Notes under the pieces: model-generated
The model's input: the letters and a program-made list of their open reading frames with translations, nothing else
Database searches by the model: none
What the model was told of the DNA's origin: nothing
Part shown: in pieces, positions 1 to 8,088 of the stretch
Numbering within the stretch: the first letter of the stretch is position 1
How the letters are laid out: each line of letters begins with the position of its first letter
Source of the DNA: Mucilaginibacter paludis DSM 18603
GTDB lineage: Bacteria; Bacteroidota; Bacteroidia; Sphingobacteriales; Sphingobacteriaceae
Direction: 5' to 3'
Length of the DNA stretch: 64,000 bases
NCBI RefSeq assembly: GCF_000166195.2
Contig: NZ_CM001403.1
Span: forward strand, 558,001 to 622,000
Translations under genes and position numbers: made by a program

Positions 1-79
1 GGAATCTGACAAAATTTTATCTTTGCCGCCTTAAAATCGAATCAACAGTATATTTAATCATTCATTAAAAATTATCAAG

Positions 80-253
80 ATGGAACAAATCGCAAAATTG
101 AAAGAACTCATCGCAACCGCAGAAGCTGACGCCGACAAATTCAGCAAAGGCAACAACGCCGCCGGAACCAGGCTGCGTAATACCATGCAGCAACTGAAAG
201 TAACCGCGCAGGAAGTACGCACCGCCGTTACCGAAGCTAAAAACAAGAAATAA
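80..253 (+). CDS. Histone H1-like (Hc1-type) small protein
   Basis: A 57-residue lysine- and alanine-rich protein starting MEQIAKLKELIATAEADADK and ending in a basic tail (EAKNKK). The spacing of charged residues and the 'NAAGTRLR' segment match the short Hc1/H1-like nucleoid proteins common in Bacteroidota, which are thought to bind DNA without sequence specificity. A paralog lies at 23611-23784 on the other strand and shares the IAKLKEL...AAGTRLRK..Q..KVTAQE framework. The ATG follows an AT-rich leader without a Shine-Dalgarno site, as is usual in this phylum. Family membership is recognised by eye; function is inferred. Confidence 0.85.
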   Translation: MEQIAKLKELIATAEADADKFSKGNNAAGTRLRNTMQQLKVTAQEVRTAVTEAKNKK

Positions 254-278
254 TAATCATTAACAAACTGATTTGGGA

Positions 279-309
279 AAAGCCCTGCCAGCATTGCTGG
301 CAAGGCTTT
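279..309. terminator. Intrinsic terminator between H1-like gene and KAP ATPase
   Basis: A 14-bp stem with one mismatch (AAAGCC.TGCCAGC paired with GCTGGCA.GGCTTT) around a 3-base loop, followed on the plus strand by a T-rich run. It sits between two convergent genes and can serve both. Confidence 0.7.
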
Positions 310-314
310 GTTGT

Positions 315-3300
315 TTAGTTACTTTCATTGTTAGGCTCGTCTTCATGGTTTTCTATTAAAATACCCAGGAGTTGAGCTAGCGGTACTATATCTACATTCT
401 TTTCAGTAAGTAAAACTTTCACTTCATTTGTAAAATCCTCCTTGTCTTCACTTCCATCGAATATCTTTTTTATTATATCGCCATGTCTCATTATAATACT
501 TATTGTATCAGCTTGCAAAATGGATTTTCGGAATACTCTCCTCAAAGAACCGCCGTTCGCGTAAAGTTCACCGTGCTCCAAGAGCCAGTCTCCAAAGAAC
601 AAGAATGCCGGTACATCAATCTCTTTTTTTGATAAGTAGATATCGCGGATATCTTTCATGGTTGCACGAAGCGTATTCTTATTTAATTTATCATTTATCC
701 TCATCCATAATGCCTTGTCAGGAATAGTGATGGTACCATTTGCTATGCCTTCTAATACTTCTTTTACCGCAGAAGTCGCATTCGGAGGATATTGATTTTT
801 TAGAATAATCAAGCTTGTCAGAACAACCTTTGATTGCGGATTCCTAAATTCTGCCAGCCATTGTTCATAACCTAAATCATTAAAATACTCTACCCCTAAT
901 TTGTTAAGGATTTTCGTTAACCCATTCTCGTAGCCAGCGCAGAAAGTAAAGAAATCGGAATTAGGCACTATACTCCCAATAGTTGATTTTGCGACATCTT
1001 TCCGATCCCATAAATTAAGTTGATCCGCCAATATCTTTGGTTCAATTTTTAAAGCTTTTATGATCTCGTCTATATTGGCCAGAGTTTTATTGAGATCAAG
1101 CACCCTTACTGTTCTTCTTTTGATGGTAAGGTCATTAGTAACAGCCCTTACTAAGGGTTTATTAAAATTCGGAAGTTTCAACAGCATATCGCCGTAATTG
1201 ATGTAATGATGGATGTTTTTCGCTACTCCCTCAATAACATTTTTACTCTCATCAGCCAGGATGACTTCGAATGCTGGTGCATAAGACTCATGAAAGCTCT
1301 CCCAACGGGCGATACGCATACAAATCAAATCAAAATAAAAGTCATCGACCGAAACTCTCGACGTAAATAAACTATATATTGCATCATCTGTCAATACTGG
1401 CTTTAAGGTTGTCTTAGATATATTTTTATAAGCTATAAGATATGGCTGTAGGCTTTCCGCATCACCTGCAAATTCTGTCATTTTAGTAGTTAACACATCT
1501 GTGAACTTAGTCATTTTATAATTATCCGGGATACGCGACAGGAAAACGGAATTACGCCATTCTGCCGGGCTATCCAATGTTTCTAGATGACTGTTGAGTT
1601 CGCCATTATCGCTAAATAACTTAAACGTATTTGTATCTTTTATTTCTTTTAATAAAGCAACAAGGTCCGGTGCCGGGATTTTTTTTGCAACTAAAAAATC
1701 CTCAAGTTTCAGATTAGTGGCGCTATCTTTTATCGTTTTTTCTATCTCCTGCAAACTATTGTAATAATCCGTGCTAACAAATTTTGTTGCATCCTGCAAA
1801 AGCGCAATTAAATGTTTAAGGTAATTCGCTTTGTTGGTTACTTTGGTTAATAATATCAATTGATAAACTTCCGTTTTCGCTTCCGGCAGCTTTCCAACGT
1901 GCACGCCAAGTCGATAATACAAGTCATCCCAAACCTTGACCGAAATTTTTTCACCTAATTCGTTAAGGGCGAGCGTGACATTCATTAGATTAATGACCTC
2001 CATAACAGCCTTATCCAAAAGGATCGGGAACGCCGCACTTTCACTGATCATGCCCACCTGTACCTTGTCATTATTATTCAGGCCATTTCTCAGCCGGTCA
2101 GTGAAAACAACCTCTAATGCCCGGTCAGGCTCAATCTGGTACATCAATGCTGCCATGAACTTTGGCAGGTCTTCGTCGTCTTTATACAAAAAGTCAAGCC
2201 CCTTTAAATATGCAGGTTGTAAGATCGCCTGGTCAGCATCTTTGAACAAAATACTTTTGTTTAATACAAATAGCGCCACGTAGCGTAACGGAATATGCGG
2301 GTTGATTTGGTTATTAGCGACACATTCATTGATGAAAACCACCATATCGCGAGGTGTTTTAAAGGTGGCAAGTTGATCAAATACCTGAAGTGATTTTTGA
2401 AATTCGTCATTGACAGAGTTAAATGCCTGCAACCATTTACTTTCAAAGAATTTTTTCCAATCTGATAATATAGGCGGAGATACCCGGTAAACGATATCAA
2501 AAGTTTTATTGATAAAGTCATCGGTGTAACTGAGTTTCGATTCCTCTGTATGCTTAAATGCGTTTTTGATATTCTGACGGTCAAAAGGAATGATCACTTT
2601 GATGTGGTCATATTTTTCTTCTGCAAAGAATGTGTGAATAGATGACCAGAGCTCTGTGATCTTATTATCGGGCAATCTGTCCATATTATCAAATACAATA
2701 ATCAGGCGATTATCACCCAAGTCTGTGGCAATATCTCGCATCCACTCCCTGAATTTTTTTACTGAAGGTTCATCCTCTGATATAGTTTCAAAAGTAGTGT
2801 CTGATTGCTGACTTTTTTGATAGAGGTAAAATAGTTTTTGAACAGCCTCGTTAAAACGTTTTTTCGATTTTTCGCTTTTGTCAGTTTTGTTGAAATAGTA
2901 ATAAGCGAAGATCCCGGCTAACGAAAATACAGGAATGGCGACTATCAGGATTTTTAGCCATTGGCAGGTAACCAGTTCGGATAAACTTTTGAATACAGGA
3001 GTTGATAACAGTAACAGGCCGGAAAAAACTACACCCAAACTTAAACTTGGAATGGTCTTCTTTTCAGTTTCCTTAGATTTTGCAAGTAATGCCTTTAATT
3101 TTTTATTCCATTTTTCGGAATCGCCGATTATACTAACATCGTCGATTTTACGGGTAAGGAAGGCTGTTAGTTCTTCTAAGATCGATCGCCTTTGTAAGTC
3201 CTCCTGATGCCCCCAGGCATCATAAATAAAAAAATGATACTTGCCTTTCTTGCTTTCGTTCAGTTTTTTCTTAGTGATCTCGATCAGGTTAGATTTTCCA

Positions 3301-3455
3301 GTACCCCAGCCGCCTTCAATGCCGACGATTTTGCATTTGTCATTTTCGATCAGATTCTCGCAAATGTAACGTGCAACTTTTTCCTGGGATTTTCCTTCGA
3401 ATAGATCTTCGCCTATCGGGGCATTGCTAATGAATTGAGGATAAGGTTCTGTCAT
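315..3455 (-). CDS. KAP-family P-loop ATPase with two membrane segments
   Basis: A 1046-residue protein if started at the internal ATG (MTEPYPQF); the longer in-frame start adds 13 unlikely residues. Walker A is GGWGTGKS (about residues 48-55) and Walker B is LIIVFDNMDR (about 250-259). Two hydrophobic segments (about 139-155 and 166-188) lie between the Walker motifs, which is the hallmark arrangement of KAP NTPases. The remaining roughly 750 residues are a helical region of unknown role. KAP ATPases are membrane-associated and several bacterial members sit in defence or mobile islands. The neighbouring element genes and CBASS-like locus fit that, but a defence role here is inference. It is monocistronic as far as can be seen. 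Confidence 0.8.
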   Translation of the reverse strand: MTEPYPQFISNAPIGEDLFEGKSQEKVARYICENLIENDKCKIVGIEGGWGTGKSNLIEITKKKLNESKKGKYHFFIYDAWGHQEDLQRRSILEELTAFLTRKIDDVSIIGDSEKWNKKLKALLAKSKETEKKTIPSLSLGVVFSGLLLLSTPVFKSLSELVTCQWLKILIVAIPVFSLAGIFAYYYFNKTDKSEKSKKRFNEAVQKLFYLYQKSQQSDTTFETISEDEPSVKKFREWMRDIATDLGDNRLIIVFDNMDRLPDNKITELWSSIHTFFAEEKYDHIKVIIPFDRQNIKNAFKHTEESKLSYTDDFINKTFDIVYRVSPPILSDWKKFFESKWLQAFNSVNDEFQKSLQVFDQLATFKTPRDMVVFINECVANNQINPHIPLRYVALFVLNKSILFKDADQAILQPAYLKGLDFLYKDDEDLPKFMAALMYQIEPDRALEVVFTDRLRNGLNNNDKVQVGMISESAAFPILLDKAVMEVINLMNVTLALNELGEKISVKVWDDLYYRLGVHVGKLPEAKTEVYQLILLTKVTNKANYLKHLIALLQDATKFVSTDYYNSLQEIEKTIKDSATNLKLEDFLVAKKIPAPDLVALLKEIKDTNTFKLFSDNGELNSHLETLDSPAEWRNSVFLSRIPDNYKMTKFTDVLTTKMTEFAGDAESLQPYLIAYKNISKTTLKPVLTDDAIYSLFTSRVSVDDFYFDLICMRIARWESFHESYAPAFEVILADESKNVIEGVAKNIHHYINYGDMLLKLPNFNKPLVRAVTNDLTIKRRTVRVLDLNKTLANIDEIIKALKIEPKILADQLNLWDRKDVAKSTIGSIVPNSDFFTFCAGYENGLTKILNKLGVEYFNDLGYEQWLAEFRNPQSKVVLTSLIILKNQYPPNATSAVKEVLEGIANGTITIPDKALWMRINDKLNKNTLRATMKDIRDIYLSKKEIDVPAFLFFGDWLLEHGELYANGGSLRRVFRKSILQADTISIIMRHGDIIKKIFDGSEDKEDFTNEVKVLLTEKNVDIVPLAQLLGILIENHEDEPNNESN

Positions 3456-4101
3456 AATTAGGTTTGAACAATATTGAGATAACAAATATATCAAATACTC
3501 ATAAAATATATCGGAACAATAGTTGGCCGTTGCTATCCATTAGGTTTTCCCTCGCGTGGAACCGCAGCCCCTATGCTGCCGCAGTTCTCACTTACGCACC
3601 AACCAAGAGCCTGTCCGCCCGTATTCCCGAGCTTTTTCCCGATCCTACGATACCGCCCAACTCATCCTGGCATTTTACGCGCTAACGGGCAGCCAGGCAC
3701 TTGCTTTATCCCTTTTCATATTCCGAAAGACCCGGCTAAAAACCTGAACCGCTACGCCCGATACCAAAATCGGGAGGCGATCCACCTTTTTAACCTTGAA
3801 AAGTAATCCAAAAAATGACACTGGAATATGCTGTTTAGGCTACCGCCTCATTTGGTCTTTTGTTCGCACGAAGAAATCCCTTTTCGGCCTTAAAGGCCAT
3901 GCTGAGTGCCGTTAAAAAAATCTTCCTAAGTTTTTCAAGGTGTCCGCTTTCCAGCGGACCTGTGTCGGAGCGTATTTTTTTCACGCCAGCCTTTAATGCC
4001 AGCCCCCCGCTCAAATGATGAAGCGCTTACAAAAGACCAAATGAGGCGGCAGCCGAATGGGTCAGGAAAATAAAAGTTTCACTATTTAAAAATTAAAAAA
4101 A
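3456..4101. other. Non-coding, structured leader region upstream of the 198-aa gene
   Basis: About 650 bases without a convincing gene; short frames at 3464-3806 look like degenerate coding sequence or chance. It holds a perfect 21-bp inverted repeat (3843-3863 with 4029-4049, core CCGCCTCATTTGGTCTTTTGT) enclosing a smaller hairpin near 3943-3961 (GTCCGCT/AGCGGAC). The paralogous gene at 20247-20837 also has a hairpin-rich leader, suggesting a structured regulatory RNA. Confidence 0.5.
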
Positions 4102-4698
4102 ATGAAAACAGCAGCAAAAAATGCAAAGCATGTACAAGGTACAAACGCAGTTAACAACAACGCACCAAGAACCGAAAACCGCGCAAGTTTAACAGGAAAG
4201 GAAGCCAAAAAAGATGAACCCGCTAAAGATGAAAAAACCGCCAATGCTGCGCCAGTTACGGAAGACACAACAGCAGAAACAAAGGCCGGTAATCCCGCTA
4301 CAGTGGATAACCAACCCCTTAACCCTGCACCCGAACACCAAGAGCAGCCCGTAGCAGAAGAAGCGCCAAAGGGAGCGATAAAATATATTAAACCCGCCTT
4401 GAATTTAGAGCAAACGCTAAAATCGGTGGGTAGCCTGCACCGTCTGACCATCCAGCGTTTGGCACTAATTGGCCGCATTAAAACATTGGAAGATTTTGAG
4501 GTAAAACTGGTAGAGGAAAACGACGAATTAGAAAGTAACCCGTATCAGGGCTGCAAACTGATCATTAAGGACGACAAAGGCCGTGAGTTTGTGACCAACA
4601 CGCCGAACCTTATTCGCATGGTTACACAATTCATTTTTGACGCCTGCCACGATAAACTGGCGGAAATCGAAGCAAATATTGTTTTCCCAAACGCTTAA
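4102..4698 (+). CDS. Mobile-element protein of unknown function (paralog of the 196-aa protein at 20.2-20.8 kb)
   Basis: 198 residues. The first half is low-complexity, Lys/Glu/Ala/Pro-rich and probably disordered (ASLTGKEAKKDEPAKDE...), and the C-terminal half is ordered (LNLEQTLKSVGSLHRLT... ending EIEANIVFPNA). The protein at 20247-20837 shares MKT...TGKEAK, the TKAGN..T.DNQP linker, the K.VG.L...T.QR..L...I..LE.F core, the 'EFVT' segment and the EIEA.IV.P end. Both are followed by the same short gene, so this is a conserved two-gene module. I do not recognise a named domain. Confidence 0.75.
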   Translation: MKTAAKNAKHVQGTNAVNNNAPRTENRASLTGKEAKKDEPAKDEKTANAAPVTEDTTAETKAGNPATVDNQPLNPAPEHQEQPVAEEAPKGAIKYIKPALNLEQTLKSVGSLHRLTIQRLALIGRIKTLEDFEVKLVEENDELESNPYQGCKLIIKDDKGREFVTNTPNLIRMVTQFIFDACHDKLAEIEANIVFPNA

Positions 4699-4705
4699 AA
4701 CAGAT

Positions 4706-4736
4706 ATGCCTCCCGACTTATCGGGAGGCATTCTTT
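4706..4736 (+). terminator. Intrinsic terminator after the 198-aa gene
   Basis: An 11-bp perfect stem (ATGCCTCCCGA / TCGGGAGGCAT) with a 4-base loop and a following TTCTTT run, 8 bases after the stop codon. Confidence 0.75.
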
Positions 4737-4763
4737 AAGTTTTCACCTCAAAATACCAATGCC

Positions 4764-4919
4764 ATGTACGAGTTATTTATAGAACTGACCGACCAGTTAT
4801 TTTATGAAGGTTACGCCGAGCAGTTAGCCCATTCAGACCCGCAAGCCTTCCAGTTTGAGTTTAACGATTTTCTAAATACTTATAGCAATGAAATGGTTTT
4901 ACGAATGCCCCACTCTTGA
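4764..4919 (+). CDS. Short conserved mobile-element protein (51 aa)
   Basis: An acidic 51-residue protein (MYELFIELTDQLFYEGYAEQ...) clearly homologous to the 42-residue product at 20040-20168 (LELFIELTNQIFWDGYAENLAH). It overlaps the next gene by 32 bases in another frame; the homologous region ends near FLNTY, so the last dozen residues are unique to this copy. The function is unknown. Conservation in two modules at this size argues that it is real. Confidence 0.65.
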   Translation: MYELFIELTDQLFYEGYAEQLAHSDPQAFQFEFNDFLNTYSNEMVLRMPHS

Positions 4920-5370
4920 GGAAGTAAAGGCAAGATATAAGCAACTGGCTAAACAACATCATCCGGATTTAGGTGGCGACACGGCCACTATGCAGGAAAT
5001 AAATAAAGAATATGCTTTCGCAACCGCCAAAGCGGTTAAAGGCGCGAACATGACGGATGAAGAAGCCGAGAACGAAATTCTATCGTCGGAGGCTTACCGC
5101 AAAGCCATCGAGCAAATTATACACATAGACGGTATTACTATTGAATTGGTAGGCAACTGGATTTGGGTGACAGGCAACACATATCCCAATCGGGTAACAC
5201 TCAAAGGCGCAGGTTTTTTATTCGCCTCTAAAAAACAGGCTTGGTATTTCCGCACCGCCGAATACAAAGTCAATAAAGGAAGTGGCAAGTCATTAGACGA
5301 AATACGGAGCAAATACGGCAGCGAAGTACTGAATGAGGTTAAACCAAGACGAAATCACTTTATTCAATAA
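4888..5370 (+). CDS. J-domain (DnaJ-like) protein
   Basis: 160 residues. Residues about 8-50 form a J-domain with the invariant HPD motif (LAKQHHPDLGGDTATMQEIN), the part that stimulates Hsp70 ATPases. The C-terminal 90 residues (ITIELVGNWIWVTGNTYPNR...FLFASKKQAWYFRT) resemble the small 'WVxG.T' fold seen in many element-borne proteins; the end of the DUF3560 protein at 19088-19867 has a comparable GFRWAPTEGAWQR segment. It is the third gene of a plus-strand run starting at 4102. A co-chaperone role in element replication or transfer is inference. Confidence 0.85.
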   Translation: MKWFYECPTLEEVKARYKQLAKQHHPDLGGDTATMQEINKEYAFATAKAVKGANMTDEEAENEILSSEAYRKAIEQIIHIDGITIELVGNWIWVTGNTYPNRVTLKGAGFLFASKKQAWYFRTAEYKVNKGSGKSLDEIRSKYGSEVLNEVKPRRNHFIQ

Positions 5371-5412
5371 TCAAGGCGGAGGCGCAACCGCACAAAGGAC
5401 GCATTTTTTACT

Positions 5413-5862
5413 ATGAAAGCACTTAATCAATTCAGCACCAAAATATTTTGTGAACTGCTCGACAGGATGCAGGGCAAACAACACCTGAAAATTATTAATG
5501 AACCATTTATGCCGCTTACCATTGAACGAATCGGAAATATCTATTGGGAGAATGGGCAACTGGTCAGCCTGTGCCATTATTATCAGCAAAACGGCGACCT
5601 GATGCAAGACCCGGAAATGTGTTTTGTATTCGTTGACCAACGGGAAAAGGATAAAACCGCCTATGAAAAAGTAATGATTGTACCGTACCTGTACCAACAG
5701 GCCAACCTCGGTATCTACCAGGAAAGTATGTTATTTAAAAACGATGTGGTAGTTCATTGCGATACCGACCTGCAAGCAGAGCAGACGAATTTTGCTAATC
5801 AATGGTTGCAAAACATCGTAGAACAGGGATTTTTAAAAAATGGGCAAATTCAACCTTCCTGA
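5413..5862 (+). CDS. DUF6908-like mobile-element protein
   Basis: 149 residues with the conserved core LVSLCHYYQQNGDLMQDPEM and C-terminal LYQQANLGIYQES, which I associate with the DUF6908 family found on Bacteroidota conjugative elements. No catalytic motif is seen. It follows the J-domain gene by 42 bases and precedes the 72-aa gene by 2 bases, so co-transcription is likely. Family assignment is from memory. Confidence 0.6.
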   Translation: MKALNQFSTKIFCELLDRMQGKQHLKIINEPFMPLTIERIGNIYWENGQLVSLCHYYQQNGDLMQDPEMCFVFVDQREKDKTAYEKVMIVPYLYQQANLGIYQESMLFKNDVVVHCDTDLQAEQTNFANQWLQNIVEQGFLKNGQIQPS

Positions 5863-5864
5863 CC

Positions 5865-6083
5865 ATGAAAACCTTAATCATACAACATATCCAATTCCCC
5901 TTAATGGCAATTGGGCTATACCAGCGATATCTCATAGGGAGGCGCAGGTTTAACCGCCGTAGTATGGCAGGGGTACAAGGCTTTAAAAACTATAGCTATG
6001 CTGTATTAATAATGACCATTGAAACCGTATTTAAATACATCGCTAACGTTATCGTTCTTACAGGAATCATATTATTGTTATAA
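5865..6083 (+). CDS. Small basic membrane protein (72 aa)
   Basis: The ATG at 5865 lies just after the stop of the preceding gene. The protein has a basic N-terminal half (YQRYLIGRRRFNRRSMAGVQ) and a C-terminal transmembrane helix (YIANVIVLTGIILLL). It is probably the last gene of the 4102-6083 run. The function is unknown. Confidence 0.55.
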   Translation: MKTLIIQHIQFPLMAIGLYQRYLIGRRRFNRRSMAGVQGFKNYSYAVLIMTIETVFKYIANVIVLTGIILLL

Positions 6084-6110
6084 CTGTGCAATAATTCAAA
6101 ATTGCCCGGC

Positions 6111-6182
6111 GGGCCGGCTTTGCCGGCCCCATACGCCCCATGTTTCCGTATTTGTTTATTTAAATGGTGGAATCATGGGGCG
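6111..6182. repeat. Nested hairpins upstream of the patatin gene
   Basis: A GC-rich hairpin GGGCCGGC-TTT-GCCGGCCC (6111-6129) is followed by a wider inverted repeat CGCCCCATG / CATGGGGCG (6134-6142 and 6174-6182). The first may end transcription of the upstream run; the second flanks DNA that could hold the promoter of the patatin gene. Confidence 0.5.
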
Positions 6183-6248
6183 TTCATTAACGGACCGATA
6201 TTACATCAAAAAATATATGGTACTTTTATCCAATAAAAAATAACGGAT

Positions 6249-7160
6249 ATGAATGTATTATGTTTAGACGGTGGTGGGTCAAAAGGTATTTATACTTTGG
6301 GCATTTTAAAGGAGTTTGAAGCCTTAGTAAAAAAGCCCTTACATGAATATTTCCAATTGATTTATGGAACAAGTACCGGGTCAATAATAGCTGCTATGAT
6401 TGGTTTAGGATATACTATTGATCAAATTACTGATATGTATTATGTTCTTATTCCTGACATTATGAAAAAAAGTTCAGCCCAAGGGAAATCCGATGCCCTT
6501 GCTTCCGAGCTCGATACTTTTTTTGGGAATAAAACTTTCACCGATTTTAAAACAGGGGTTTCAATTGTTGCAACAAATTATACTAATGCAAAACCCCTTA
6601 TCTTCAAAAGGGATGCCGAACAAGCCTACAAGTTAAAAAGCACCTTCAAACCGGGGTTTGGTGTAACAATTGCTGGTGCAGTGCTCGCATCATGTGCCGC
6701 CTGTCCTATATTTAAAAAAGTAGAGGTGGTAACTGAGAATCAAGGCACGATCATAGCGATAGATGGTGGTTTTATCGCCAACAATCCTACATTATTAGCA
6801 ATCACCGATGCTACGCAATCTTTAGGCCTTCCGCCTGATGAAATAGCTATCTTAAGTCTCGGTACAGGCAACTTTATTGAAACTGATATTAATTTGAAAA
6901 GCAAGTTTTATCGCTACAATTCCTTTGTTCAGCTATTTGAAAAAATTCTCAAAGCGAATACAAATACTACCGAAATTTTAACTAATCTATTGTTCAAGCA
7001 TATTCCGATAATTCGTATCAATGATACTTACAATGAACCGGAATTTGGTACAAATATGGTAGAATATAAGCTCGACAAGCTTGAAAAGCTTCAACAACTA
7101 GGCAGGCAGTCCTTTGGAAAGCACGAGGACGCGGTTAAAGCTATTTTTAAAATATCCTGA
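6249..7160 (+). CDS. capV: Patatin-like phospholipase, CBASS CapV/CapE-type effector
   Basis: 303 residues with a complete patatin active site: the oxyanion-hole glycines in DGGGSKG (residues 7-13), the nucleophile elbow GTSTG with Ser42, and the second dyad residue Asp172 in IDGGF. Patatin-like CBASS effectors are activated by the cyclic nucleotide made by the partner CD-NTase and degrade the inner membrane. The partner here is the convergent CD-NTase gene, whose stop lies only 2 bases away, instead of the usual co-directional operon. There is no signal peptide or membrane segment. The effector role is inferred from family and context. Confidence 0.85.
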   Translation: MNVLCLDGGGSKGIYTLGILKEFEALVKKPLHEYFQLIYGTSTGSIIAAMIGLGYTIDQITDMYYVLIPDIMKKSSAQGKSDALASELDTFFGNKTFTDFKTGVSIVATNYTNAKPLIFKRDAEQAYKLKSTFKPGFGVTIAGAVLASCAACPIFKKVEVVTENQGTIIAIDGGFIANNPTLLAITDATQSLGLPPDEIAILSLGTGNFIETDINLKSKFYRYNSFVQLFEKILKANTNTTEILTNLLFKHIPIIRINDTYNEPEFGTNMVEYKLDKLEKLQQLGRQSFGKHEDAVKAIFKIS

Positions 7161-7162
7161 AA

Positions 7163-8038
7163 TTAGCTCTTATTCCATTTTGCTATGACTGCTGAAACGA
7201 ATTTCTTCGCGGAATCTAATTCCCAGGTTTCAGTAGTATCACCCCATAGTGGTGTCAATCCGTTTACACACCTGAAATTATCCCAATTATTAGTCTGCAA
7301 ATATGTAAGTACTTTAAAGACGGTTTGCGAATAATTGGTGCCATAACAATCATTAGGCACATTTGATAATAAACATTCAATAAAATAAGAGGGAGCCAAT
7401 TTTTTTTCAATAACACTATCGTTTACCAACGTTTTCTTGATGTTTTTAAAAATTCTGACAGTTGGTTTAAAATAACCATTGGTGTTTTGATGTTTTATGG
7501 TGTCAATTTCGGAATGTTTTTTTGGGAAATTAATAACTTCTGCATTGTTATCGGCCCTGAAAAAGCTTACCCCCTGATGATAGCCGGTAATTCGTGTAAA
7601 ATCTGTATAAAGTCGATAAGAATAACAAACTAAAACATCCGCGTGTAATCGTCCGTTGTGAGCAGGGTATACCTTAATTGCCTTATTACCCACCTCAATA
7701 TGCTTCTTGGAAAAGTTTGCTTCTAAACAGTTTATAACATCTTTTTTAAAATCATCGTATCTATAGGATGACCCTGTTAAACTAAATGTTGATTTTTGCT
7801 CATCCGTTAGATTACTATAAAAACTTGAGGTTAGCTCAACAACCACATCCACATCACTTTCACCAAAAATATTAGTGTCATTTTTATAAGAGCCGGATAG
7901 GTAAACATCAAACGAAACGCCTGTTGGAAACGAAGCATAAGAATTAATTGCGTCTTTAATCGCATTCGCTGTATTGGCAGAATTGGTGATTGAGCCCTGA
8001 TGTGACCAAGTATCCAGTTGATTTTCAGAAATTGACAT
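7163..8038 (-). CDS. CD-NTase (cGAS/DncV-like oligonucleotide cyclase)
   Basis: 291 residues. The nucleotidyltransferase signature is intact: GS at 49-50, the metal-binding DVD at 62-64 (ESDVDVVVEL) and a third aspartate at about 134 (LHADVLVCY). The rest is a helical C-terminal domain typical of CBASS cyclases. It is convergent with the patatin gene and divergent from the DAC-domain gene at 8089 (50-base gap). No E1/E2, JAB, HORMA or TRIP13 gene is nearby, so the system looks minimal (type I-like). The clade and the nucleotide made cannot be told from sequence alone. Confidence 0.85.
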   Translation of the reverse strand: MSISENQLDTWSHQGSITNSANTANAIKDAINSYASFPTGVSFDVYLSGSYKNDTNIFGESDVDVVVELTSSFYSNLTDEQKSTFSLTGSSYRYDDFKKDVINCLEANFSKKHIEVGNKAIKVYPAHNGRLHADVLVCYSYRLYTDFTRITGYHQGVSFFRADNNAEVINFPKKHSEIDTIKHQNTNGYFKPTVRIFKNIKKTLVNDSVIEKKLAPSYFIECLLSNVPNDCYGTNYSQTVFKVLTYLQTNNWDNFRCVNGLTPLWGDTTETWELDSAKKFVSAVIAKWNKS

Positions 8039-8088
8039 ATATTTATTAAAAATTCAAAAATACCGCAATTTTTTATAAATATCTGAAT

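Noticed and set aside
3464..3806. Three overlapping short frames upstream of the 198-aa gene
   Set aside because: They cover one another in different frames with no clear start; one tail (NREAIHLFNLEK) looks gene-like but could be a decayed remnant only.
4086..4478. 130-codon minus-strand frame opposite the 198-aa gene
   Set aside because: It is antisense to a gene with a paralog and is just a mirror of biased Lys/Glu/Pro codons.
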